A DNA stretch of 64,000 nucleotides from positions 517,029 through 581,028 of the forward strand of contig NZ_WWCK01000006.1 in the NCBI RefSeq assembly GCF_009857435.1, given 5' to 3'. The notes under the pieces are model-generated. The model did not search any database, was not told where the DNA came from, and saw nothing but the letters and a program-made list of their open reading frames with translations. The translations under genes and the position numbers were made by a program. Each line of letters starts with the position of its first letter. Position 1 is the first letter of the stretch. Positions 29,939 through 37,955 of the stretch are shown in pieces. This DNA comes from Duganella rivi. GTDB lineage: Bacteria > Pseudomonadota > Gammaproteobacteria > Burkholderiales > Burkholderiaceae_D.

Positions 29939-30891
29939 TTTGCAGCGGCCGGTTCAGAAACGGGGGCCGGTGGTGGCACATTCACGTCGTTCGACAAGCT
30001 CCACACGTAGGCGGCCAGCACGTGTACCTTGGCGTCGCCGAGGAAATCCTCGAATGCCGGCATGGTGGCGGTACGGCCCTTGCGGATGGTTTCCATGATG
30101 GTCTCGGCGCTGCCGCCGAACAGCCAGATCTTGTCGGTCAGGTTAGGTGCGCCCATAGCTTGATTACCTTTCGCATCGGCGCCGTGGCAGGCCATGCAAG
30201 CACCGAACTTGCTCTTGCCGAACACCGCCTTGATCGGATCGTGGGTCGACTCGGACAAGCTCAGCACGTAGTGCGCAACGCTCTCCACGGCTTTATCGTC
30301 TCCGAGCGCAGCACCCATTGGCGGCATCGCGCCTACGCGGCCGTGCAAGATGGTTTCCTTGATGGTTTCCGGCGCGCCGCCGAACAGCCAATCCTTGTCG
30401 GTCAGGTTAGGGAAGCCCTTGTTGCCGCGCGCGTCCGAACCGTGGCATTGCGCGCAGTAGGTCAGGAACAAACGTTCGCCGATGGCGCGTGCTTGCGGAT
30501 TGGACGCCACTGCTTTCAAATCCTGCTTCTGGTACTGGGCAAACAGCGGGCCGAATTCGCTATCGGCCTTTTTCAGCTCGCCCTTGTACTCGGTGTTTGA
30601 AGTCCAGCCGAGCTTGCCTGCGTAAGTGCCCAGGCCTGGATACAGGAAGAAGTAAGCGAGGCCGAACACGATGGTCAGGTAGAACAGCCACATCCACCAG
30701 CGCGGCATCGGCGTATTCAGTTCGGTGAGGTCTTCATCCCAGACGTGGCCGGTGGTGCCGGTCTTGCCGTCGGCGGTCTTGGCCAGCTTGACCTTCGATT
30801 GCGAGTACAGCAGCACACCGCAGCCGAACACGCCCAGCAAGGTCAAAACGACGATGTACCAGTCCCAAAAACCGTTGGTGAAATCAGCCAT
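29935..30891 (-). CDS. ccoP: cbb3-type cytochrome c oxidase subunit III (dihaem)
   Basis: A 318-residue dihaem c protein. Two N-terminal helices (about 9-29 and 60-80) anchor it, with WDEDLTELNTPMPRWW between them. Two c-type haem sites follow, CAQCH and CMACH, each with a distal Met (PPMGAAL; TATMPAF). It passes electrons from soluble cytochrome c to CcoO. Start codon overlaps the ccoQ stop region by a few bases. Confidence 0.95.
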   Translation of the reverse strand: MADFTNGFWDWYIVVLTLLGVFGCGVLLYSQSKVKLAKTADGKTGTTGHVWDEDLTELNTPMPRWWMWLFYLTIVFGLAYFFLYPGLGTYAGKLGWTSNTEYKGELKKADSEFGPLFAQYQKQDLKAVASNPQARAIGERLFLTYCAQCHGSDARGNKGFPNLTDKDWLFGGAPETIKETILHGRVGAMPPMGAALGDDKAVESVAHYVLSLSESTHDPIKAVFGKSKFGACMACHGADAKGNQAMGAPNLTDKIWLFGGSAETIMETIRKGRTATMPAFEDFLGDAKVHVLAAYVWSLSNDVNVPPPAPVSEPAAAK

Positions 30892-31051
30892 GGCGCTTCT
30901 CCTCGTCGTCCGCGAATGGCAGCGCGGCTGCCACGGCGAAATCGGCTTCCTTATGGCGCACGTAAGCCCACCACAGGATGCCGGCGAAGGTGATGAACGA
31001 GATCACGGTCATCACGCTGCTGGCGCTGTCAAACACAGTTTCGATAGCCAT
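30884..31051 (-). CDS. ccoQ: cbb3-type cytochrome oxidase subunit IV
   Basis: A 55-residue protein, found by translating the gap between ccoO and ccoP. It begins MAIETVFDSASSVMTVISFI and has one transmembrane helix with FAGILWWAYVRHKEADF, then a short acidic tail. CcoQ stabilises the oxidase complex. It overlaps the start of ccoP by 8 bp (stop at 30884-30886, ccoP ATG at 30889-30891) and starts 1 bp past the ccoO stop. Confidence 0.9.
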   Translation of the reverse strand: MAIETVFDSASSVMTVISFITFAGILWWAYVRHKEADFAVAAALPFADDEEKRHG

Positions 31052-31052
31052 C

Positions 31053-31667
31053 TCAGTTCCTCGTTTTAATCAGGGTGCCCAGGCCTTGCAGGTAAGCGAC
31101 GAGGGCGTCTTCTTCGGTTTTATCCTTGAGTTCCTCCGGCGCGGCGGCGATCTCGGCGTCGGTGTAAGGCACACCGGTCACGCGCAGCGCTTTCATCTTC
31201 GGCACCACCTCGGCGGGCACCAGCGTGGTCTTGGCCAGCCACGGATAGTTCGGCATATTCGATTCCGGCACCACGTCGCGTGGATTGTTCAAGTGCGTGC
31301 GGTGCCACTCATCGCTGTAGCGGCCGCCCACGCGCGCGAGATCCGGGCCGGTGCGCTTGGAACCCCACTGGAACGGGTGGTCGTAGACGAACTCACCCGC
31401 CACCGAGTAGTGGCCGTAGCGCTCAGTCTCGGCGCGGAACGGCCGGATCATTTGCGAGTGGCAGTTGTAGCAGCCTTCGCGGATGTAGATATCGCGGCCA
31501 ACCAGGCGCAGCGGCGAGTACGGCTTCAGTCCGGCGATCGGCTCGGTGGTCGACTTTTGGAAGAACAGTGGCGCAATCTCCACCGCACCGCCGACGCTGA
31601 CCACCAGCGTCACCAGCGCGATCAGCAGCCACGGATTTTTTTCGATCCATTCATGTGAAAATTTCAT
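31053..31667 (-). CDS. ccoO: cbb3-type cytochrome c oxidase subunit II (monohaem)
   Basis: A 204-residue membrane-anchored monohaem cytochrome c. One helix near residues 12-30 is followed by the haem motif REGCYNCHSQMIRPF and the axial Met region SNMPNYPWLA. It relays electrons from CcoP to the CcoN active site. It is 12 bp after ccoN. Confidence 0.95.
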   Translation of the reverse strand: MKFSHEWIEKNPWLLIALVTLVVSVGGAVEIAPLFFQKSTTEPIAGLKPYSPLRLVGRDIYIREGCYNCHSQMIRPFRAETERYGHYSVAGEFVYDHPFQWGSKRTGPDLARVGGRYSDEWHRTHLNNPRDVVPESNMPNYPWLAKTTLVPAEVVPKMKALRVTGVPYTDAEIAAAPEELKDKTEEDALVAYLQGLGTLIKTRN

Positions 31668-31679
31668 ACGAGCTCCGGT

Positions 31680-33101
31680 TCAAGCATGGGCGGCGTTCAC
31701 CGCCGGGATGCGGGCGACAGCGGTGTCGCGGTTACGCAAGGTCATCCACGTGTTGTAGGCCATCACGCACATGCCGCTCAGGTACAGGAAGCCGCCGGTG
31801 AAGCGCACCACGTAGTACGGGTAGGTGGCTTTCACGCTTTCCGCAAAGGTGTAGGTCAGCGTGCCGTCGGGATTCACCGCGCGCCACATCAGGCCTTGCA
31901 TCACGCCGGCAATCCACATCGCGGCGATGTACAAGACGATGCCGATGGTGGCAACCCAGAAGTGCAGGTCGATCAAACGGGTGCTGTACATCTTCTGTTC
32001 ACCGGCCAGGCGCGGCAGCAGGTAGTAGATCGAGCCCATGGTGATGAAGCCAACCCAGCCCAGCGCACCGCCGTGCACGTGGGCGATCGTCCAGTCGGTG
32101 TAGTGCGACAGCGCGTTGATGGTCTTGATCGACATCATCGGGCCTTCAAAGGTGGCGATGCCGTAGAACGACAGCGAGACGATCATGAATTTCAAGATCG
32201 GATCGGTGCGCAGCTTGTGCCATGCGCCCGACAAGGTCATCATGCCGTTGATCATGCCGCCCCAGCTTGGCGCCAGCAGCACCAGCGAGAACACCATGCC
32301 GATCGATTGCGTCCAGTCCGGCAGTGCGGTGTAGTGCAGGTGGTGCGGGCCGGCCCACATGTAGGTGAAGATCAGCGCCCAGAAGTGCACGATCGACAGA
32401 CGATATGAGTACACCGGACGTTCCGCTTGCTTGGGAATGAAGTAGTACACCATGCCAAGGTAGCCGGCGGTGAGGATGAAGCCGACCGCATTGTGGCCGT
32501 ACCACCATTGAATCATCGCGTCCTGCACGCCCGCGTACACCGAGTACGATTTAAATGCGGAGGCCGGCATGCTCATGCCGTTAACCACGTGCAGAATCGT
32601 CACGGCAATGATGTAGGCGGCGAAGAACCAGTTGGCCACGTAGATGTGCTTCACGCGGCGCTTGATGATGGTGCCGAAGAACACCACCGCGTAGGCGATC
32701 CACACCACGGCGATGAGTATCGAAATCGGCCATTCCAGCTCGGCGTATTCCTTGCCGCGCGTGAGGCCCATCGGCAGCGTGACCACCGCGCTCAGGATTA
32801 CCGCTTGCCAGCCCCAGAAAGTGAAGGCGGCCAGCTTGTCCGAGAACAGCCGCACCTGGCAGGTGCGCTGCACCACGTAGTAGGAGGTGGCAAACAGGCC
32901 GCAAATGCCGAACGCGAAAATCACCGCGTTGGTGTGCAGCGGGCGCAGGCGGCCGTACGTCAGCCACGGTATGTCGAGATTGAGCGCCGGCCACGCCAGC
33001 TGGGCGGCGATAATCACGCCCACCAGCATGCCGATGACGCCCCAGACTACCGTCGCCACAGCGAACTGTTTGACGACCTTGTAGTTGTAGTGTTGATCCA
33101 A
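31680..33101 (-). CDS. ccoN: cbb3-type cytochrome c oxidase subunit I
   Basis: The catalytic subunit, 473 residues with 12 helices, carrying two b-type haems and CuB. The histidines are present in RPLHTNAVIFAFG (low-spin haem), WYGHNAVGFILTAGYLG (CuB and cross-linked Tyr region), GPHHLHYTALPDWTQ and the paired haem ligands IAHVHGGALGWVG. This high-affinity oxidase reduces O2 to water under low oxygen. Two FNR-like sites lie within 80 bp upstream. Confidence 0.97.
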   Translation of the reverse strand: MDQHYNYKVVKQFAVATVVWGVIGMLVGVIIAAQLAWPALNLDIPWLTYGRLRPLHTNAVIFAFGICGLFATSYYVVQRTCQVRLFSDKLAAFTFWGWQAVILSAVVTLPMGLTRGKEYAELEWPISILIAVVWIAYAVVFFGTIIKRRVKHIYVANWFFAAYIIAVTILHVVNGMSMPASAFKSYSVYAGVQDAMIQWWYGHNAVGFILTAGYLGMVYYFIPKQAERPVYSYRLSIVHFWALIFTYMWAGPHHLHYTALPDWTQSIGMVFSLVLLAPSWGGMINGMMTLSGAWHKLRTDPILKFMIVSLSFYGIATFEGPMMSIKTINALSHYTDWTIAHVHGGALGWVGFITMGSIYYLLPRLAGEQKMYSTRLIDLHFWVATIGIVLYIAAMWIAGVMQGLMWRAVNPDGTLTYTFAESVKATYPYYVVRFTGGFLYLSGMCVMAYNTWMTLRNRDTAVARIPAVNAAHA

Positions 33102-33125
33102 TTGAGTTCTCCCCAGAACACTTTG

Positions 33126-33181
33126 ATGATGTAGGTCAAAGGTTACTTAGGAGCACCTTAAAATTCTTTGATGTGGATCAA
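33126..33181 (-). promoter_or_regulatory. FNR box pair upstream of ccoN
   Basis: TTGATGTGGATCAA at 33168-33181 matches the FNR consensus TTGAT-N4-ATCAA exactly, centred 73 bp before the ccoN start codon. A weaker site, ATGATGTAGGTCAA, lies at 33126-33139 with its centre 42 bp closer to ccoN. If the upstream box acts at -41.5, transcription starts over the second box, which would then be a repressing site. This last point is inference. Confidence 0.8.
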
Positions 33182-33192
33182 AACTTTCCAGA

Positions 33193-33357
33193 TCACTTCT
33201 GATCCATTGGAGGGAGGTCGTCGTCTTTCAAGATGCGGTAGGCGGGGCCGACCAGGTCATCGAACTGGCCGTCGTCGGAGGCACGGAAGAATATCCACAG
33301 CGCGGCAAACACCAGCGCCACACTGAGCGGAATCAGCAAAAAAAGTGCTTCCATCAT
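33193..33357 (-). CDS. ccoS: cbb3 oxidase maturation protein CcoS
   Basis: A 54-residue protein with a single helix (LFLLIPLSVALVFAALWIFF) and the CcoS signature FFRASDDGQFDDLVGPAYRIL DDD. It is needed for cofactor insertion into cbb3 oxidase. The start (33357) overlaps the ccoI stop (ATGATGA), so translation is coupled. Confidence 0.92.
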   Translation of the reverse strand: MMEALFLLIPLSVALVFAALWIFFRASDDGQFDDLVGPAYRILKDDDLPPMDQK

Positions 33358-35801
33358 GGGCCTCGTCTTAGGCGTAGCGCGTTGAGCACCACCACGGCGG
33401 AACTGAGCGCCATGCCGACGCCGGACAGCCATGGATTGAGCAAGCCGAAAGCAGCGGCCGGTATCGCCACCACGTTGTACAGGGTGGCCCAGCACAGGTT
33501 TTGGCGGATGATTTGCATGGTGCGCTCTGCTGTGCGCGCGCTGTCGGCAACGGCGCTGAGGCGGCCGTTGAACAACACCGCATCGGCATGCGCTTGCGCC
33601 AGCGCTGCGCCACCGCCCATGGCGAAGGACACATCGGCAGCGCCCATCACGGCAGCGTCGTTGATGCCGTCGCCGATCATCGCCACCACGCAGCCGCGCC
33701 GTTGCAGCTGCTGGACGAAATTGAGTTTATCGGCAGGCAGGTAGCCGCCCACCGTGGTGTCGATGCCGAGTTGATCGCCGACGCGGCGTGCCAACATGTC
33801 ATCGTCACCGCTGACCAGCACCATGGTTTTGCCGCGCTGGCGGAAGTAATCGACCGTATCTTGCGCGTCGGGGCGCAGGCCGTCATGCAGGTGGAAGCAG
33901 GCTAGCCACTGGCCTTCCACGCCGAGATAGACCGGCGTGACGCCATCGGCCACTTCGCGCTCTGGCGGCAAGCCGCTGATGCCGGCCACGAATTGCAGGC
34001 TGCCCAAGCGGTAGCGGCGGTTGTGCACCACGCCTTCCAGGCCGCTGCCCGGTGTTTCGATTAGCGTAGTGGCGTGCCAGTTCTGCCGCCATCCTTCGTC
34101 GGCGGCGTTGATGATGGCGCGCGCCAGCGGATGCGCGCTGCCCGCTTCCAGCGCGGCAGCGATTTGCAGGCAGAAGTCAGGACGCATCGAGCCTAGTGCC
34201 AGGGTCTTTTGCAGCACCGGCCGGCCCCACGTCAGCGTGCCGGTTTTATCGAGCACGATGTGGGTGGCGCGGTGCAGCGTTTCAAGTGTTTGCGGGCCGG
34301 TGATTAGCACGCCTTGCCGCAGCAGGCGGGCGGTGGCGGCGGCCAGCGCGGTCGGCGTCGCCAGAGAAAGCGCGCATGGGCAGGATACTACCAGCACCGC
34401 AATCGCAATTGGCCACGCGCGCGTAGCGTCACCGTCCAGCATGAACCAGAAGCCGAAGGTGGCCAGCGCAAACAGCAGCAGCCCGGCCACGAACCAAGCG
34501 GCCACGCGGTCGGCCCATTGCGAGATGCGCGGCTTCTCCCCGCCGGCGCGGTGGATCAGCTTAATCAAGTCGGACAAGGTGCTGTCCTGCGCCCGCCTGG
34601 TGACGCGGGCGAGGATCACGCTACCGGCGTTGATTGCGCCGCCGGGAATAGAGTCGCCTACATTTTTCGCCTGTGGCGCGCTTTCGCCGCTGAGTAGCGA
34701 CAAGTCGAGCGAAGTACGGCCTTCGATGATGATGCTATCGGCGGCTACCGCTTCACCGGGCTTGATAACTATGACGTTATCCACAGCCAGTGCGGCAGCG
34801 CGCACGATGGTGGCGGCGCGGCTGGCCGGATAATTTTCCAGCAGCGCGGCTGATGCGGGCAGCGCGTGCTGTAAGCGCTCCAGCGCGGCACCGGCTTTTT
34901 GGCGCGCGCGCAGTTCGAGATAGCGGCTGCACAGCAGCAGGAAGATGAACATGGTGACCGAGTCATACCAGGTATCGCCCTTGCCGCTGATGGTGGCAAT
35001 TACGCTCGCGCCAAAAGCGGCGGCGATACCGAGTGCCACCGGCACATCCATGCCGAGCGCCTTTGCACGTAAGCTGGCCCACGCGCCGCGCCAGAACGGC
35101 AACGCTGAATAGCAGATGGCAGGCAGCGTTAAGAGCAAGCTTGCCCAGCGCATCAAGGAGGCCATGCTGTCGTCCAGCGTGCCGTCTTCCGCGAGGTAGG
35201 CGGGAGCGACGTACATCATCACCTGCATCATCGACAGACCGGCCACGAACAGCTGGCGGCCCAATGACTTGGCGGCGCGGCGCTGCTGGTTGGCGTGGCG
35301 GCCAGCGTCATACGGATAGGCGGTGTAGCCGATGGTGTGCAGCGCGCCGAGTATGTCGCCCGGCTTGCAGGCGTCGCTGCGCCAGCGCACGTAGAGTTTT
35401 TCGGTGGCGACGTTGAGCTGCGCGCTCTCCACGCCGGGCAAGCGCATCAAGCGCTGCTCGATCAGCCACACGCAGGCGGCGCAGCGGATGCCTTCTACCG
35501 TGAAGGTGGATTCGCGGCTGTCTTCATCGAGAGCGAAGCGCGGATCGGCGTTGTCGTACAGTTGCAGTTCCGGCGGCAGTTGCTGTGCGCCGTCGGCGCT
35601 GGCGGCATAGGCAGTGCGCTCGCGGTAGTAGGTTTCCTGTCCGAGATCGACGATGGTTTGCGCGACGGCGGCGCAGCCGGGGCAGCACATGGTGTGTTCA
35701 ACGTGCTCGATCAAGACTGTCCATGCGGCGTCGCCTGGCAAAGGCTGGCCGCAGTGGTAGCAGATCGCGGGTGCGGTGCTTATTGATGTGGTGTGAGACA
35801 T
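33354..35801 (-). CDS. ccoI: Copper-translocating P-type ATPase of cbb3 assembly
   Basis: An 815-residue P1B-ATPase that exports Cu to the periplasm for CcoN. The N-terminus has a zinc-ribbon-like part (CYHCGQPLP, CCPGCAAVA) and one HMA metal-binding domain (GIRCAACVWLIEQRL). Core motifs are complete: the CPC transport site in VVSCPCALSLATPTAL, the phosphorylated Asp in VLDKTGTLTWG, the HP locus GSAHPLARAI and the hinge GDGINDAAVMGAADVS. It overlaps the upstream TauE/SafE-like gene by 22 bp. Confidence 0.96.
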   Translation of the reverse strand: MSHTTSISTAPAICYHCGQPLPGDAAWTVLIEHVEHTMCCPGCAAVAQTIVDLGQETYYRERTAYAASADGAQQLPPELQLYDNADPRFALDEDSRESTFTVEGIRCAACVWLIEQRLMRLPGVESAQLNVATEKLYVRWRSDACKPGDILGALHTIGYTAYPYDAGRHANQQRRAAKSLGRQLFVAGLSMMQVMMYVAPAYLAEDGTLDDSMASLMRWASLLLTLPAICYSALPFWRGAWASLRAKALGMDVPVALGIAAAFGASVIATISGKGDTWYDSVTMFIFLLLCSRYLELRARQKAGAALERLQHALPASAALLENYPASRAATIVRAAALAVDNVIVIKPGEAVAADSIIIEGRTSLDLSLLSGESAPQAKNVGDSIPGGAINAGSVILARVTRRAQDSTLSDLIKLIHRAGGEKPRISQWADRVAAWFVAGLLLFALATFGFWFMLDGDATRAWPIAIAVLVVSCPCALSLATPTALAAATARLLRQGVLITGPQTLETLHRATHIVLDKTGTLTWGRPVLQKTLALGSMRPDFCLQIAAALEAGSAHPLARAIINAADEGWRQNWHATTLIETPGSGLEGVVHNRRYRLGSLQFVAGISGLPPEREVADGVTPVYLGVEGQWLACFHLHDGLRPDAQDTVDYFRQRGKTMVLVSGDDDMLARRVGDQLGIDTTVGGYLPADKLNFVQQLQRRGCVVAMIGDGINDAAVMGAADVSFAMGGGAALAQAHADAVLFNGRLSAVADSARTAERTMQIIRQNLCWATLYNVVAIPAAAFGLLNPWLSGVGMALSSAVVVLNALRLRRGP

Positions 35802-36544
35802 AGCATATCCATCCAGTCGGGCGTGACGCCGCCGGCCGCACGGGCCAGTCCGATCACGCCAAAGCCCAGCACCAGCAGTCCGCAGGCGATGCGCAAGGAA
35901 CGGCGCCGCATTGCTTGCTGCAAGTGCGCGCCCAGCAGGCCGAGGCTAATAAGCATCGGCAGGGTGCCGAGGCCGAAGGCCAGCATCATGGCGGCGCCGT
36001 TGAGGGCCGAGCCGCTGAGCAAGGCGGTGGTGAGGGCGCTGTAGACCATGCCGCACGGGAGCCAGCCCCATAGCGCGCCGAGGGTGAAGGCTTTGCGCGG
36101 CGTGTCAGCGGGCATGAAGGTTTTGGTGATGGGCGCGATGCGGCGCCATATTACGCGGCCGCCTTGTTCCAACACGGCGAGGCCGCGCCATGCGTTCATC
36201 AGGTAGAGGCCAAGGGCGATCAGCATGGCGTTGGCGAGCCAGTAGAAATTAAGCTGCATGCCGGCCAATGTCGCCATGCTGCGCGCACCGCCAGCGAGAC
36301 CGCCTGCCAGTGCGCCCGCCATCATGTAACTGCTAATGCGGCCGGCGTTATAAGCCACCACGTACCCCACGTCATTCCGGCGAACGCCGGAATCCATGCT
36401 GAGTATGCGCACCGGCGTTCTATGGACTCCGGCGTGCGCCGGAGCGACGGCGATAGCGGTCACGATCCCGCCGCACATGCCCGCACAATGAATGCTGCCG
36501 GCCAGGCCGACCACAAACACTGGCAGTAGCTGCGCGCCGTTCAT
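35780..36544 (-). CDS. TauE/SafE-like membrane protein with an in-frame repeat insertion
   Basis: A 254-residue protein of the sulfite exporter TauE/SafE (CcoA-neighbour, DUF2189-like copper export) type often found beside ccoI. The membrane core is intact: HCAGMCGGIVTAIAV, AYNAGRISSYMMAGALAGG, GWLPCGMVYSALTTAL. Between AIAV and VVAYNAGR about 29 residues (HRTPVRILSMDSGVRRNDVG region) come from a REP-like palindromic element that was inserted in frame; homologues are expected to lack it. Position and the MCGG and CGM motifs suggest a role in copper handling for the oxidase. The residue inside the insertion should face the cytoplasm or periplasm loop after helix 1. Confidence 0.85.
   Translation of the reverse strand: MNGAQLLPVFVVGLAGSIHCAGMCGGIVTAIAVAPAHAGVHRTPVRILSMDSGVRRNDVGYVVAYNAGRISSYMMAGALAGGLAGGARSMATLAGMQLNFYWLANAMLIALGLYLMNAWRGLAVLEQGGRVIWRRIAPITKTFMPADTPRKAFTLGALWGWLPCGMVYSALTTALLSGSALNGAAMMLAFGLGTLPMLISLGLLGAHLQQAMRRRSLRIACGLLVLGFGVIGLARAAGGVTPDWMDMLCLTPHQ
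36369..36452. repeat. REP-like double palindrome inside the TauE/SafE-like gene
   Basis: Two hairpins in opposite orientation: TTCCGGCGAACGCCGGAA at 36375-36392 and CTCCGGCGTGCGCCGGAG at 36427-36444. They are joined by AATCCATG and its mirror TATGGACT around a 34-bp middle. Such paired CCGGCG hairpins with ATCCATG are abundant intergenic repeats in many proteobacteria. Here the pair is within a coding sequence, with a length that keeps the reading frame. Confidence 0.85.
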
Positions 36545-36551
36545 GGCATCC

Positions 36552-37949
36552 TCAAATCGTTTTCGAATAACGCAGTGGTTGCGGCGTGCCGAGATAGCGG
36601 TCGAATACCATGCAGATATTGCGGATCAACAGTCGGCCTTTCGGCGTGACCGAAATCCACTCATCATCAATCGTCAGCAACCCGTCTTCTTCAAACGCTT
36701 TTAGCTTTGCCAGTTCGGTCGCAAAGTACTGGCGGAACTTGACCGGAAAGCCCTGCTCAATCGACGACATCGACAACTCAAAATTGCACATCAATTTTTG
36801 AATCACAATCCGGCGCAGCAAATCATCGTTATCGAGCTTGATGCCGCGCGTGACCGGCAGCACGCCGTGTTCCAGCTTGTCGTAATAAGCGTCCAGCGTC
36901 TTCTCGTTCTGGCTGTAAGTCGCACCTACCGCGCTGATGGCTGACACGCCGCACGAAATCAACTCCGACTCCGCGCGCGTGGAATAGCCTTGGAAGTTGC
37001 GCTGCAGACGGCCCTGCCGCTGGGCCACCGCCAGCTCGTCGTCCGGCTTCGCGAAATGATCCATGCCGATGTAGATGTAGCCCGCGTCGCACAAGCGCTG
37101 AATGCACATTGCCAGCAATTCCAGCTTCACCGCAGGCGACGGCATATCCGCCTCCGAGATCCGGCGTTGTGGTTTGAAGATGTGCGGCAGGTGCGCGTAG
37201 TTGTACAGCGCAATCCGGTCTGGATTCGCGTCGATCACCTTGTCCAGCGTCTGCATCATGCTGGCCATGGTCTGCTTGGGCAGGCCGTAAATCAAATCGA
37301 TGCTGATCGAACGGAAGCCGGCAGCACGCGCCGCATCCATCACCGCGCGCGTCTCGGCTTCCGGCTGGATACGATTGACGGCCTTCTGCACTTCAGGATC
37401 GAAATCCTGCACGCCAAGGCTGATGCGGTTGAAACCCTGCGCGCGCAAGCTATGCACGCGTTCCACGCTCACCGTGCGCGGATCGATCTCAATCGAATAC
37501 TCGCCTTGCGCATCGGAGGCGAAATCGAAGTTCGCGTGCAGATGCGTCATCAGGTCGCCCATCTGCTTATCGCTCAAATAGGTCGGCGTGCCGCCGCCAA
37601 AGTGCAGCTGCTCGATCTGGCCCATGCCGTCGAACAGGCGGCCTTGCATATCGATCTCCTGCTTCAGGTAGCCGAGATAGACGGCGGCCTTGCTGTGATC
37701 CTTGGTGACGATCTTGTTGCAGCCGCAGTAGTAGCAGACCGTGTCGCAGAACGGAATATGTATGTAAAGCGATAAGGGCCGGCGACTGCGACGCATGCGC
37801 AGGCCGGCCACCGCCTCCAGGAACTGGCCGTAGCCAAAGTCTTCCTGGAAGCGATCCGCAGTGGGATAGGAGGTATAGCGTGGTCCCGACTGACTGAGTT
37901 TGCCGATAATCCCGGCATCAAATTCAACGGGTGGGAAGGGCGTGTTCAT
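36552..37949 (-). CDS. hemN: Oxygen-independent coproporphyrinogen III oxidase
   Basis: A 465-residue radical SAM enzyme that converts coproporphyrinogen III to protoporphyrinogen IX for haem synthesis without oxygen. The cluster motif is CDTVCYYCGCNK (C-x3-C-x2-C-x-C); GGGTPTYLS and the substrate-binding segment IGMDHFAKPDDEL are typical of true HemN. It follows the chemoreceptor gene by 6 bp and is followed by the TauE/SafE-like gene after 7 bp, so haem supply and oxidase assembly appear to be in one transcript under FNR. Confidence 0.95.
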   Translation of the reverse strand: MNTPFPPVEFDAGIIGKLSQSGPRYTSYPTADRFQEDFGYGQFLEAVAGLRMRRSRRPLSLYIHIPFCDTVCYYCGCNKIVTKDHSKAAVYLGYLKQEIDMQGRLFDGMGQIEQLHFGGGTPTYLSDKQMGDLMTHLHANFDFASDAQGEYSIEIDPRTVSVERVHSLRAQGFNRISLGVQDFDPEVQKAVNRIQPEAETRAVMDAARAAGFRSISIDLIYGLPKQTMASMMQTLDKVIDANPDRIALYNYAHLPHIFKPQRRISEADMPSPAVKLELLAMCIQRLCDAGYIYIGMDHFAKPDDELAVAQRQGRLQRNFQGYSTRAESELISCGVSAISAVGATYSQNEKTLDAYYDKLEHGVLPVTRGIKLDNDDLLRRIVIQKLMCNFELSMSSIEQGFPVKFRQYFATELAKLKAFEEDGLLTIDDEWISVTPKGRLLIRNICMVFDRYLGTPQPLRYSKTI

Positions 37950-37955
37950 GATGTT

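Noticed and set aside
36360..36455. Frameshift or pseudogene in the TauE/SafE-like gene
   Set aside because: The insert keeps the frame and the conserved motifs on both sides are intact.
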